Notes under the pieces: generated by a model
Seen by the model: only the letters and a program-made list of their open reading frames with translations
The model's database searches: none
Told to the model about the DNA's origin: nothing
Shown here: positions 44,399 through 53,503 of the stretch, in pieces
How the letters are laid out: each line of letters opens with the position of its first letter
How positions within the stretch are numbered: position 1 is the first letter of the stretch
Origin: Agrobacterium genomosp. 13 str. CFBP 6927
GTDB taxonomy: Bacteria; Pseudomonadota; Alphaproteobacteria; Rhizobiales; Rhizobiaceae
Reading direction: 5' to 3'
Length of the DNA stretch: 64,000 nucleotides
Assembly: GCA_900012615.1 (NCBI GenBank)
Contig: LT009756.1
Span: forward strand, 2,129,398-2,193,397
Program-made: the position numbers and the translations under genes

Positions 44399-45331
44399 AT
44401 GAAGGTTTTCGCAGGCAATTCGAACCGGCACCTTGCCGAAGCGATCTGCAAGTATCTCAACGTTCCCTTGGGAAATGCCACCGTAAAGCGGTTTGCTGAC
44501 CAGGAAATTTTCGTAGAAATCAGTGAAAATGTGCGCGGCGAGGACGTTTTCCTCGTCCAGTCCACGTCGTTTCCGGCAAACGATCATCTGATGGAACTGC
44601 TCATCATGATCGATGCCATGCGCCGCTCCTCGGCAAAGCGCATCACGGCGGTGCTTCCCTATTTCGGTTACGCCCGCCAGGACCGCAAGGCCGGCCCCCG
44701 CACTCCGATTTCCGCCAAACTCGTTGCCAATCTGATTACCGAAGCCGGCGCCGACCGCGTTCTCACCCTCGATCTCCATGCCGGCCAGATCCAGGGTTTC
44801 TTCGATATCCCCACCGACAATCTCTTCGCAGCGCCTATTCTCGCCCGCGATGTGAAGGACCACTACGACACCAATAACGTCATGGTTGTTTCGCCCGATG
44901 TCGGCGGCGTTGTCCGCGCCCGTGCGCTGGCCAAGCGCCTCGACTGTCTGCTGGCCATCGTTGACAAGCGCCGTGACCGTCCGGGCGAATCCGAAGTCAT
45001 GAACGTCATCGGCGATGTTTCCGGCAAGGATTGCATCCTCATCGACGATATCGTCGATTCCGGCGGCACGCTCTGCAATGCGGCGGAAGCACTTCTCAAG
45101 AAGGGCGCCACCAGCGTCACCGCCTATATCACCCACGGCGTGCTTTCCGGCGGCGCGGTTGCCCGCGTGGCCTCCTCGAAGCTGCGCGAACTCGTCATCA
45201 CCGACAGCATCCAGCCGACCACCGCCGTCCAGTCCGCGCATAATATCCGCGTGGTCAGCACAGCCGGTCTGCTCGGCGAAGCGATCAACCGCACAGCGCA
45301 GGAACAGTCGGTTTCCGGCCTGTTCGACTGA
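44399..45331 (+). CDS. prs: ribose-phosphate pyrophosphokinase
   Basis: A 310-residue enzyme that makes PRPP from ribose-5-phosphate and ATP for nucleotide, histidine and tryptophan synthesis. Motifs: [17 protein letters not shown], the ATP-binding [16 protein letters not shown], the catalytic flexible loop with [10 protein letters not shown], and the PRPP-binding [14 protein letters not shown]. The start at 44399 (MKVFAG) gives family length; an in-frame start at 44339 adds 20 unlike residues. Confidence 0.97.
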   Translation: MKVFAGNSNRHLAEAICKYLNVPLGNATVKRFADQEIFVEISENVRGEDVFLVQSTSFPANDHLMELLIMIDAMRRSSAKRITAVLPYFGYARQDRKAGPRTPISAKLVANLITEAGADRVLTLDLHAGQIQGFFDIPTDNLFAAPILARDVKDHYDTNNVMVVSPDVGGVVRARALAKRLDCLLAIVDKRRDRPGESEVMNVIGDVSGKDCILIDDIVDSGGTLCNAAEALLKKGATSVTAYITHGVLSGGAVARVASSKLRELVITDSIQPTTAVQSAHNIRVVSTAGLLGEAINRTAQEQSVSGLFD

Positions 45332-45349
45332 TACGCTCTCGGTCCCTGT

Positions 45350-45376
45350 ATGCTCGGGCCTGTCCCGAGCATCTGC
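45350..45376. repeat. palindromic repeat, CTCGGG type
   Basis: TGCTCGGG-CCTGT-CCCGAGCA: an 8-bp perfect stem followed by TCTGC, 19 bp after prs. A related but distinct unit to the CTTGA-centred family; it may also end the prs transcript. Confidence 0.65.
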
Positions 45377-45400
45377 AACCTATTGATTTTGAGCCACGTT

Positions 45401-45435
45401 GGTGAATCCTCGGTACAAGACCGAGGATGACGTCG
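45401..45435. repeat. palindromic repeat, inverted CTTGA type
   Basis: ATCCTCGGT-ACAAG-ACCGAGGAT, a perfect 9-bp stem flanked by GTGA and GACGTC; this is the reverse orientation of the 810-840 unit. The rest of the 313-bp gap between prs and the PAP2 gene (45332-45644) holds no visible gene. Confidence 0.7.
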
Positions 45436-45644
45436 AGTATCGAGACAGGGTCGTCAACAGCCTGAACCTCCGCCAAATACAAACGCCTTTCAAGCAAACG
45501 CATGAAATGTTTGATCAAGGCGACGCTGGATATAGCGGTGTTCCACCGAGCAATGCGTGTCCCTGAAAGACAAGGCTCTACCCTCGTCCCCGGAAACTCG
45601 TGCAAGCGTCCAGGGCGCCAGCAGCAGCTACGCTTGATTGCCGC

Positions 45645-46493
45645 TCAGGACGATGCCGTCCCCGCACCCGGAGGCCCTTGCAGGCGTGTGGCGGCGGCTT
45701 TGATTTTCGGCCACCAACGCCGGAAGCGGGCACGGACAGCATGGCTGCCATTACGCCACAGGCTGATTGCGTCGGCTGTAACGGCATCGCCGGTAAACAC
45801 CTGGCGGTGGCGGGAGATCGCCAGCACCCGGTAGAGAAACAGCGTTGTCAGGGCCGAAAACAGAACCGACATCACGACATCACTGAGGAAATGCCCGCCG
45901 GCTGCAATGCGCAGGCCTGACATGAGGATTGTTGCGCCGGCGGCGGCACTGCCCATGATAAACCGCCCGCGCCATTGCAGGCGATGCCAGACCAGCACAC
46001 AGAGCGGCAGGAAAAAACTCGCGATGAGTGCGGTTTCCCCCGAAGAAAACGAACAGTTCGAATAACACTGCGTACTGAACTGGAAAGGCGGCGTGAACAA
46101 TTGCTGCCCGCCAAAATCGCTGACGCTGAATGGCCGGGCACGGCCAATATTGGCCTTCAGCACCCCGTTCACCAGCAGCCCGGCGCAGAGAACCACCGGC
46201 CCCCAGAGAAAGGCCCAGACCCGCCAGCCCGTACGCTGCAAAGCGCCCAGCCGGATATTGCCGACAAAGACGATGAAGGCCAGAAGAGCGGCGAGTTCCG
46301 TCAGCTCGCGTAATGTGTCGCGAAGCCATTCGGGAAGTGGCTCGCGACCTGCCCACAGACGCCCTTCGGGAGAAAAGAACAGCGACGAGACCGCAAGATC
46401 GATCGACGGGAAGGTCGCGAACAGGATAACGAGCGCCAATGTGGCGAACATCACCCAGATCGTGATCCGCATATGCGAGAGATCATCGTCCAT
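45645..46493 (-). CDS. PAP2-family phosphatase, LpxE/F-like
   Basis: A 282-residue inner-membrane phosphatase with about six helices. The acid-phosphatase motifs are K113-x6-RP (KANIGRARP), a changed second motif (SSGE at 150-153 in place of PSGH) and R195-x5-H201-x3-D205. The catalytic His201 is present. It is the last gene of the GT2-LAB_N-GT39 operon and overlaps the GT39 gene by 11 bp. Context suggests it removes phosphate from lipid A or from a polyprenyl carrier. The start at 46493 was chosen over one at 46601, which would lie inside the GT39 gene. Confidence 0.85.
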   Translation of the reverse strand: MDDDLSHMRITIWVMFATLALVILFATFPSIDLAVSSLFFSPEGRLWAGREPLPEWLRDTLRELTELAALLAFIVFVGNIRLGALQRTGWRVWAFLWGPVVLCAGLLVNGVLKANIGRARPFSVSDFGGQQLFTPPFQFSTQCYSNCSFSSGETALIASFFLPLCVLVWHRLQWRGRFIMGSAAAGATILMSGLRIAAGGHFLSDVVMSVLFSALTTLFLYRVLAISRHRQVFTGDAVTADAISLWRNGSHAVRARFRRWWPKIKAAATRLQGPPGAGTASS

Positions 46494-47991
46494 TGGCGCT
46501 CCCCGGAATGCATTGCGGGAGCAGGCGCCAGATTCCGATTTCCCTGCCTTCCAGAAAACCCGGCCCGGCAACCCAGCGGGAAAGCGGTGCCTCACCGGCA
46601 AGACAAGCCGGCAGGGCGTCCGAAATCGCCAGAAATACCGGAGTTTTCGCCTCGCCGGATTTCAGCGGATAAAGAAGGGCATAGTGGCTGGAAGGAACAC
46701 CGGTTTCCGGCAGCGCCAGCAGCATGATCCCCTTCTCGTCCCGCAGCTGATAAAAAAGCTCGGCCAGAATGGAGCGATCAGAGGCAACGATGGCATCCGC
46801 CCCCGCCTCACGCGCCCGCGCGAAACCTGTAGACACCAGCTCGGAGCGGCCAAGATAGCGCTTCATCGCCAGTTCACCGCTCGGCAGACGCAATTCGGTT
46901 CCGGCAATCGTCATCACAGGCAACGCGATGGCAACGATGCCGCCGAGCACAAGGGTGGAAATGGTAAGCCAGCGCCGGGATGCCAGGACGGGCACCGCCA
47001 GAAGCACGCCCGCCGCATAGGCCCCCACGGCCCAATTGGCAAGCGCCCGCGACATCAGCCCCTGTGCCGTTATCAACAGCACAATCGGCACCGAAAGGGC
47101 GACCAGCGCCCGGGTTTCAGCGCTCTTCGCGCGGAAGGTCGCGATGATCATGGCGACGAAGACGAAAGGCCCGACAACGCCCGCCTGCGAGAAGAAAAAC
47201 TCAAGCGCCGGGCCGATTTTCAGCTGAACGCCGTGCCAGTTCGCATTATCCGCCGTGTGGCGCGCCGTCATGAAATCATGGGCCGCATTCCACCACAGAT
47301 TGGGAGCGATGACGGCGACGCAAACAAGGGCGGCGATGCCCGCGTCACGCAGCCGGATGCGCCATGCCTCGCAAAGCCAGCCGGCGGCGATGAAACAGGG
47401 CAGAAAATAGATCATCGCATATTTCGACATCAGGCCGAGGCCGAAACAGAGACCGAGAGCAAGACCCCAGCCCGCCGCCGGTTTGCCCGCGCTTCGGGCC
47501 AACGCCAGCTTGCGCATGCAGATCATCGACAGCACGATGAACAGCATCATCGGCGTATCGGTCGAGATCAGCAGGCTGCCCAGCGTCACGGCGGGCAATG
47601 TCAGATAGATGACCGCAGCCAGCGACGCGAGCCTGACATCATAGATCATGCGCCCGAGCACAAGAATGGCCGCTGCCGCCACACCATGGACCACGGGTGC
47701 GGCAAGCCGCACCTGAAATGTGCCCTCGCCGCCGCCCAGAATGCTGAATGCGCGAATGAGCCAGCCGATCAGAGGCGGCTTGGAATAGGCGCCGAGCGCC
47801 ATCTCGCGGCCCCATAACCAATATTGCGCCTCATCAACGAAGAGGTCAGTCCGGTTGAGGGCAAGACCGAGGATGCGCAGCACCGTCACAAGCACGATTG
47901 CCGCAAGCGCAAGCGTCATCCACCGGCGCTGCTCGCTTGCCTGTAAATGGGGCAACGCCGCCACATCATGCATGCTGGCGGCGTTCTGCAT
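46483..47991 (-). CDS. GT39/ArnT-like glycosyltransferase
   Basis: A 502-residue inner-membrane glycosyltransferase of the PMT/ArnT class: about twelve helices, with the first periplasmic loop DLFVDEAQYWLWGREMA carrying the catalytic acidic pair and YSKPPLIGWLI following. These enzymes move a sugar from a polyprenyl-phosphate carrier to lipid A or protein. With the GT2 and LAB_N genes upstream, this resembles rhizobial RgtD-type galacturonic acid transfer or ArnT-like aminoarabinose transfer. It overlaps the LAB_N gene by 26 bp if ATG 47991 is the start; ATG 47973 is an alternative. Confidence 0.88.
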   Translation of the reverse strand: MQNAASMHDVAALPHLQASEQRRWMTLALAAIVLVTVLRILGLALNRTDLFVDEAQYWLWGREMALGAYSKPPLIGWLIRAFSILGGGEGTFQVRLAAPVVHGVAAAAILVLGRMIYDVRLASLAAVIYLTLPAVTLGSLLISTDTPMMLFIVLSMICMRKLALARSAGKPAAGWGLALGLCFGLGLMSKYAMIYFLPCFIAAGWLCEAWRIRLRDAGIAALVCVAVIAPNLWWNAAHDFMTARHTADNANWHGVQLKIGPALEFFFSQAGVVGPFVFVAMIIATFRAKSAETRALVALSVPIVLLITAQGLMSRALANWAVGAYAAGVLLAVPVLASRRWLTISTLVLGGIVAIALPVMTIAGTELRLPSGELAMKRYLGRSELVSTGFARAREAGADAIVASDRSILAELFYQLRDEKGIMLLALPETGVPSSHYALLYPLKSGEAKTPVFLAISDALPACLAGEAPLSRWVAGPGFLEGREIGIWRLLPQCIPGSANGR

Positions 47992-48277
47992 GGATCAACC
48001 AGAGATTACGGGCATAGATGAACAGGCCAGACGCCTGCCCCATGACGAACACCGGGTCGCGGCGCCAGACGGCATAGGACAGGAGCACCAGACCGCCGAG
48101 AACGGAGAAATACCAGAAGGCCACCGGTATGACCGAACGGTTCGCCCGTTCCGACGAAATCCATTGAACCAGAAAACGCATGGTGAACAGCATCTGGCCC
48201 ATGAATCCGATGCAGACCCAGAGAAATTCCTTCCAGCTGTCCACATGCAGCATGGACCATAAGGCCGGTGTATTCAC
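47966..48277 (-). CDS. LAB_N domain membrane protein
   Basis: A 103-residue protein with three helices, matching the lipid A biosynthesis N-terminal (LAB_N) domain: WVCIGFMGQMLFTMRFLVQWISSE and VAFWYFSVLGGLVLLSYA. In Rhizobium leguminosarum a protein of this kind (RgtF) works with the GT2 enzyme RgtE to make dodecaprenyl-phosphate galacturonic acid. The start at 48277 overlaps the GT2 stop by 4 bp (ATGA). Confidence 0.88.
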   Translation of the reverse strand: MNTPALWSMLHVDSWKEFLWVCIGFMGQMLFTMRFLVQWISSERANRSVIPVAFWYFSVLGGLVLLSYAVWRRDPVFVMGQASGLFIYARNLWLIHAERRQHA

Positions 48278-49107
48278 GGCGATGTCTCCGTTTTGAAAGT
48301 TTCAGCCCAGCTTGCCCGCTTGCGCCGCCGCAACAGCCAGGCAACGCCGATCAGATCGTGGATGCCCACAAGCGCGCGGCCGATATTGGTGTAGTGGGAA
48401 TTGCCATGCAGGCGCGCTCGATGCGTGACGTCGACATGGGCGACCTGCCAGCCGTCACGGTTGAACAGCGCCGGGAAATAGCGGTGGTGATGGTCGAAAT
48501 AGGGCAAGGCGAGATAGGCGTCGCGGCGGAAGGCCTTGAGGCCGCAGCCGGTGTCCCGCGTGCCGTCTTTCAATATTCGCGCCCTCAAGCCGTTGGCGAA
48601 GCGGGAGGAAAGGCGTTTTCCAAGCGTATCACGCCGGCCAACGCGCTGGCCGGCAACGAGCCCGAGCCGGCTCGGGGCACTGGCGGTAAGAAGGGGTGCG
48701 AGAAGTGCCGGCAGATTGTCCGGCGGGTTCTGACCGTCTCCGTCAAGCATGCAGATGATCGGTGCACGCGCCGCCTGCACACCGCTATGGATTGCCGCCG
48801 ATTGCCCGCCCTGACGGTCGTGCCTGACCAGCCGCAGCATGGGATAACGCCCGCCAAGCGAAAGTGCGACATCCGCCGTGCGGTCGGAGGACGCGTCATC
48901 CACCACGACGATCTCGAACCGGCCGACCGGCTGACAGGCGGCCACAATCTCCGCCACGAGTGTTTCGACACTCGCTTCTTCATTGTGCATGGGCACGACA
49001 ACGGCGAAATCCGGGGTCGGTCTCAAGGTGGCTCCGTCATATCCGTCTGCGCGAGTTCCGCAAACATCGTCGATAGTGGCGGGAGAAGGAGCGCGAAAAG
49101 CTTGCAT
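48274..49107 (-). CDS. GT2 polyprenyl-phosphate sugar synthase
   Basis: A 277-residue GT-A glycosyltransferase of the dolichol-phosphate-mannose-synthase type: FAVVVPMHNEEASVE, VVVDDASSDRT (nucleotide binding), LDGDGQNPP (metal-binding DGD in place of DXD) and a late RDTGCGLKAFRRDAY. It has no membrane helix, like short DPM1-type enzymes. It charges a polyprenyl phosphate with a sugar for the GT39 enzyme. It is the first gene of the four-gene operon and divergent from a chemoreceptor gene. Confidence 0.9.
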   Translation of the reverse strand: MQAFRAPSPATIDDVCGTRADGYDGATLRPTPDFAVVVPMHNEEASVETLVAEIVAACQPVGRFEIVVVDDASSDRTADVALSLGGRYPMLRLVRHDRQGGQSAAIHSGVQAARAPIICMLDGDGQNPPDNLPALLAPLLTASAPSRLGLVAGQRVGRRDTLGKRLSSRFANGLRARILKDGTRDTGCGLKAFRRDAYLALPYFDHHHRYFPALFNRDGWQVAHVDVTHRARLHGNSHYTNIGRALVGIHDLIGVAWLLRRRKRASWAETFKTETSP

Positions 49108-49303
49108 GAATATGAACAGCCGTTGAACTTCGCACGGTATGCGCCCGTTTTGTTTCAGTTTTATTACGGGTTATCACGCCTCCGGGGTCGGCAATTTTCT
49201 CGCGGTATGCGGGAAATAATCATACAATTCTCCGGCTCCTTAACGCGACCGTAAACAATTGTTGCGACGCTGCGGCAACGTTTTTTTGGGGGGAGGAAAC
49301 AGG

Positions 49304-51571
49304 ATGCCGGGTGCAAATCCGACTGCTGTCAAAGCTAAATCATTGTCTATAAAAGCTAAATTCGCAGCGCTCGTCACGGGCGCGACGCTGGTTTCATGCC
49401 TTTCGGTAGGGCTGCTGTCATATGAGATGGGCAAGTCCGGCCTGATCGACGCCAGCGAAATCAGGCTCGAAACGGTTGCAGGAAATCAGTCCAAGCAGCT
49501 TGATGCCTATACGCTGCGCGTCGAACAAAGCATTTCCGAGCTGTCGCAGAATGCCGCGATCGCACAGGCGCTGGAAACCATGACCACCGTTGTGCCGACG
49601 GAAAAGGAAGCGATCATCCAGGCCTTCCGCCGCGAAAACGTATCCGAGGAAGAGCGCGCCTCCTTCAGCGGCGAAGGATTGCGGCTGCTTTACGCCATCC
49701 GTCACGCGACAATCAACGCGGCCATTGCCAGCGTCTGGCGCAACACCCGGGTCAGCGACATCTATGTGATCGACAAGGCCGGTCTCATTATCTATTCCGT
49801 GACCAAGGGCAAAAACTTCCTGACCAATGTGTCGGAACCGCAAAACAGCACGATCAAGGAATTGTTCGACCGTATCGAAGCGGGCAAGGATGGCGTCGTC
49901 AGCACCACCGGGTTCGGCGTTGGCGGCGCTAATGATTCTGCCTTGGTCGGCATGCCGCTCGCGGTCTCGAACTGGGGCCAGCTGCAGCGCAAGGGCGCTG
50001 TCATCATGCGCATTTCACCCGACCGGATCGGCGCAGTAGTCACCCCCGAGGAAACAGGCAAGTCGATCGATGACGCCGTTCTTCTGAGCGCGGAAGGCAA
50101 GCTGCGGGCAGGCGTTCTCTCGGCCGGCGCCGATGCCGCCGTTTCCGAAAGCCTTGTGGCCCTTTCGAACACCAGCGAAGCCGGAACGGTGATGGCGCAG
50201 ACACCTGCGGGCAACATCTTCTACGCCTATCGCCCGGTCACCGTCTTCGGACAGAAGCATCTTCTGGCGATCGGCCAGCAGGAAAGCAAGGTTCTCGCCG
50301 CCGCCAACGATCTGGCCTTCTGGGCGACACTGGCCACACTGGCTGTCCTTGCCGTCATGACCCTCGTCGGCATCTTCGTTTCCGCCAGCCTGACCAAGCC
50401 ACTGACCGGCCTCGCCGGGCTGATGGAGCGCCTGAACGGCGGTGAAAACGATATCGAAATCAAGGCGGTCTCCCGTGGCGACGAGATCGGCACCATGGCG
50501 CGCGCTTTGGAATCTTTCCGCCAGGGTATTCTCGACAAGCAGCACATGGAAGCCGAGTCCCATCGCAAGAGCGAGGAGCTGGACGAGGAACGCGCCCAGC
50601 GCGAAATGGAAAAGGCAAGAAGCGCCAGGGAACTGGAAGAGGCTGTCGACGCCCTTGCAACCGGTCTCGCCAATCTTGCGGCTGGCAGGCTCGATCTTCG
50701 CATCGAAAAATCCTTCGTGCCGTCGCTCGACCATCTGCGCATCGATTTCAACAACTCCATCGCGGGGCTGGACGCGACGATCTCCAGTATCGGCGAAAGC
50801 GCCAATGCCATCCGCTCCGGCTCGGGCGAACTGAAAAGCGCCTCGGAAGACCTGTCGCGCCGTACGGAACGCCAGGCTGCGGCACTTGAAGAAGCCGCAG
50901 CGGCACTCGGAGACATGACGCAGGCCGTCAATGTCTCCCTGTCACGCTGCAACGTCGCCGTCGAGGCAACGGCGGGCACGATGCAGGACGCCCATAAATC
51001 CACGGCCGTCGTGAAGGAAGCGATCGTTGCCATGGAACGCATCGAGACCTCATCGGCCAAGATTCGCCAGATCATCGACGTCATCGACCAGATCGCCTTC
51101 CAGACCAATCTGCTGGCGCTGAATGCCGGTGTGGAAGCCGCCCGCGCCGGCGAGGCCGGCAAGGGCTTTGCGGTCGTGGCGCAGGAGGTTCGCGAACTCG
51201 CCCAGAAATCGGCGGCCGCCGCCCGTGACATCACGACGCTGATCGCCACGTCCGCAGGCGATGTGGAAAGCGGTGTGGCGCTGGTGCTGAAGACCGGCGA
51301 AAGCCTCGAGCAGATCCAGAAACGCATCCAGTCGGTCAACGACCAGATCGGCGAAATCGCCACGGCGTCGCGCGAACAGTCCGGCCGCCTCAGCGAAATC
51401 AATGCCTCCGTCAACGAACTCGACCATGTCACCCAGCAGAATGCGGCGATGGTGGAGGAAACGACGGCTGCTGCCTTCTCGCTGGCGAACGAGGCGGACG
51501 GCCTGACCGAGCAGGTGGGACAGTTCTCGGTAGGCGAAACCCGGCAGCGGGACCAGCGCTACGCGGCCTGA
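49304..51571 (+). CDS. methyl-accepting chemotaxis protein
   Basis: A 755-residue chemoreceptor: TM1 (about 17-40, FAALVTGATLVSCLSVGLLS), a large periplasmic sensor of about 300 residues containing the Cache-like VSDIYVIDKAGLIIYSV, TM2 near 350 (FWATLATLAVLAVMTLVGIFV), HAMP, and the signalling domain with [20 protein letters not shown]. It shares the coiled-coil ending [11 protein letters not shown] with the receptor at 2627. GGAGGAAACAGG precedes ATG 49304. The ligand is unknown. Confidence 0.93.
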   Translation: MPGANPTAVKAKSLSIKAKFAALVTGATLVSCLSVGLLSYEMGKSGLIDASEIRLETVAGNQSKQLDAYTLRVEQSISELSQNAAIAQALETMTTVVPTEKEAIIQAFRRENVSEEERASFSGEGLRLLYAIRHATINAAIASVWRNTRVSDIYVIDKAGLIIYSVTKGKNFLTNVSEPQNSTIKELFDRIEAGKDGVVSTTGFGVGGANDSALVGMPLAVSNWGQLQRKGAVIMRISPDRIGAVVTPEETGKSIDDAVLLSAEGKLRAGVLSAGADAAVSESLVALSNTSEAGTVMAQTPAGNIFYAYRPVTVFGQKHLLAIGQQESKVLAAANDLAFWATLATLAVLAVMTLVGIFVSASLTKPLTGLAGLMERLNGGENDIEIKAVSRGDEIGTMARALESFRQGILDKQHMEAESHRKSEELDEERAQREMEKARSARELEEAVDALATGLANLAAGRLDLRIEKSFVPSLDHLRIDFNNSIAGLDATISSIGESANAIRSGSGELKSASEDLSRRTERQAAALEEAAAALGDMTQAVNVSLSRCNVAVEATAGTMQDAHKSTAVVKEAIVAMERIETSSAKIRQIIDVIDQIAFQTNLLALNAGVEAARAGEAGKGFAVVAQEVRELAQKSAAAARDITTLIATSAGDVESGVALVLKTGESLEQIQKRIQSVNDQIGEIATASREQSGRLSEINASVNELDHVTQQNAAMVEETTAAAFSLANEADGLTEQVGQFSVGETRQRDQRYAA

Positions 51572-51625
51572 TCGGAACAAAAAGAGCGAGGATGACGGAG
51601 GGGAGGTTTTCCGCTCCCCGTCATC

Positions 51626-51657
51626 AAAAAGGCCGGAGGCAAAACCTCCGGCCTTTT
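51626..51657 (+). terminator. intrinsic terminator after chemoreceptor gene
   Basis: GGCCGGAGG-CAAAA-CCTCCGGCC, a perfect 9-bp stem, with A5 before and TTTTATTTT after. Confidence 0.93.
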
Positions 51658-51684
51658 ATTTTGCCTGAGAACCCGATCCGGGCT

Positions 51685-51747
51685 CCCAGGGGCCGAAGCC
51701 CCTGGGAACACGCCGGCGGCGCAGGATCACGATGATCCGTCGCCGGC
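51685..51747. other. two tandem hairpins at the 3' end of the aldehyde dehydrogenase transcript
   Basis: CCCAGGGGC-CGAA-GCCCCTGGG (51685-51706) and a longer interrupted stem GCCGGCG...GGATCA-CGA-TGATCC...CGCCGGC (51712-51747). Neither has a T run, so they may stabilise the mRNA 3' end rather than terminate; the U-run terminator at 51626-51657 could also act for this strand through its A5. Confidence 0.5.
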
Positions 51748-51761
51748 TTCCGGGGAGGAAC

Positions 51762-53279
51762 TCAGAAGAAGCCAACCTTGTTCGGGCTGTAGGATACGAG
51801 CAGGTTCTTGGTCTGCTGGTAGTGATCGAGCATCATCTTGTGGGTCTCACGACCGATACCCGACTGCTTGTAACCGCCGAAAGCCGCACCCGCCGGATAG
51901 ACATGGTAGCAGTTCGTCCACACACGGCCCGCTTCGATGCCCCGGCCCGCCCGGTAGGCGACATTGGTATCCCGGCTCCAGACCCCGGCGCCCAGACCGT
52001 AAACCGTGTCATTGGCGATTTCGAGCGCTTCCTCCACCGTCTTGAAGGTGGTGACGGAAACAACCGGGCCGAAGATTTCTTCCTGGAAAATCCGCATCTT
52101 GTTGTTGCCTTCGAAGACCGTCGGCTGGATGTAATATCCGTCTTTCAGGTCGCCGGTCAGCGTCTTGCGGTCGCCGCCGGTCAGAACCCTTGCGCCTTCC
52201 TTCTTGCCGATATCAAGATAGCTCATGATCTTGTCGAACTGTTCCTGCGAGGCCTGTGCGCCAAGCATGGTCGACGGATTGAGCGGATCGTCCTGGCTGA
52301 TGGCCTGAACGCGCTTGATCGCCTTCTCCATGAAGCGGTCATAGATCGATTCATGCACCAGCGCACGCGAGGGGCATGTGCAGACCTCACCCTGGTTGAG
52401 CGCGAAGAAGGCGAAACCTTCTAGCGCCTTGTCGAGGAAGGCGTCGTCTTCGTTCATCACATCGGCAAAGAAGATGTTCGGCGACTTGCCGCCCAGTTCC
52501 AGCGTGATGTTGGTGACGTTGTCAGCCGCATAACGCATGATTTCCTTGCCGACCGAGGTGGAGCCGGTGAAGGCGATCTTGGCGATGCGATTGCTCTGCG
52601 CCAGCGGCTTGCCGGCTTCAAGACCGGTACCATTGACGATGTTGAGAACGCCGGGCGGCAGCAGGTCTTCGATAAGCTCCATCACGACGAGAATGGAGGC
52701 AGGCGTCTGTTCGGCCGGCTTCAGCACGACGCAATTACCGGCGGCAAGAGCGGGCGCGAGTTTCCAGGCGGCCATCAGGATCGGGAAGTTCCACGGTATG
52801 ATCTGACCGACGACGCCGAGCGGTTCATGGAAATGATAGGCGACCGTGTCGTTGTCGATTTCGCCGATCGTGCCTTCCTGTGCGCGGATGCAGCCCGCGA
52901 AATAACGGAAATGGTCGATCGTCAGCGGAATATCCGCATTGGTTGTTTCACGCAGCGGCTTGCCGTTATCCCAGGTTTCGGCCCGCGCGATGAGGTCGAG
53001 ATTGTCCTCGATACGCTGGGCGATCTTGAGCAGGATGTTGGAGCGTTCCGTAACGCTCGTCTTGCCCCATTTTTCCCGTGCCTTGTGGGCCGCATCCAGT
53101 GCGAACTCGATATCGGCCGCATCCGAGCGCGGAACCTCGCAGATCTTGTGACCCGTCACCGGTGACAGATTGTCCATGTAGCGGCCGGATTTCGGCTCCA
53201 CCCACTTGCCGCCGATGTAGTTGCCGTATTTCAGCTTGAAGGGCGCTTCGCCGGCTTTCTGCTGAACCTGAATATTCAT
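51762..53279 (-). CDS. aldehyde dehydrogenase, ExaC/AldB type
   Basis: A 505-residue NAD-dependent aldehyde dehydrogenase. The catalytic Cys lies in [14 protein letters not shown], the form typical of AldB/ExaC enzymes that oxidise acetaldehyde from ethanol or acetoin. The general base Glu is in [13 protein letters not shown] and the nucleotide motif is [21 protein letters not shown] precedes the ATG at 53279; an open frame up to 53384 has no family sequence. A GAF-Fis regulator gene lies immediately upstream on the same strand and probably controls it. Confidence 0.95.
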   Translation of the reverse strand: MNIQVQQKAGEAPFKLKYGNYIGGKWVEPKSGRYMDNLSPVTGHKICEVPRSDAADIEFALDAAHKAREKWGKTSVTERSNILLKIAQRIEDNLDLIARAETWDNGKPLRETTNADIPLTIDHFRYFAGCIRAQEGTIGEIDNDTVAYHFHEPLGVVGQIIPWNFPILMAAWKLAPALAAGNCVVLKPAEQTPASILVVMELIEDLLPPGVLNIVNGTGLEAGKPLAQSNRIAKIAFTGSTSVGKEIMRYAADNVTNITLELGGKSPNIFFADVMNEDDAFLDKALEGFAFFALNQGEVCTCPSRALVHESIYDRFMEKAIKRVQAISQDDPLNPSTMLGAQASQEQFDKIMSYLDIGKKEGARVLTGGDRKTLTGDLKDGYYIQPTVFEGNNKMRIFQEEIFGPVVSVTTFKTVEEALEIANDTVYGLGAGVWSRDTNVAYRAGRGIEAGRVWTNCYHVYPAGAAFGGYKQSGIGRETHKMMLDHYQQTKNLLVSYSPNKVGFF

Positions 53280-53503
53280 GATTTCATCCTCCCTGATGAA
53301 AACGATCCGCGACGGACCGCATGGGAGAAAGGTGGGCCTAGATGGCGGCGGCCGGTAGTGGGGCGTCGTGGTTCCGCATCGCACATTGTCTCACATCTGC
53401 GACAAACCCGCGCGACAGATCGGTTTAACGGCAAATGAGGCCGGTTTCTGCGTGAAATGAGGCCTGAACTCGGTCTGAAACCTCTATTTCAAGGGTTCTG
53501 CCC

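Noticed and set aside
46093..47817. Plus-strand open frame of 574 codons opposite the GT39 gene
   Set aside because: Arg/Gln/Pro-rich shadow; the minus-strand membrane protein has clear helices and motifs.
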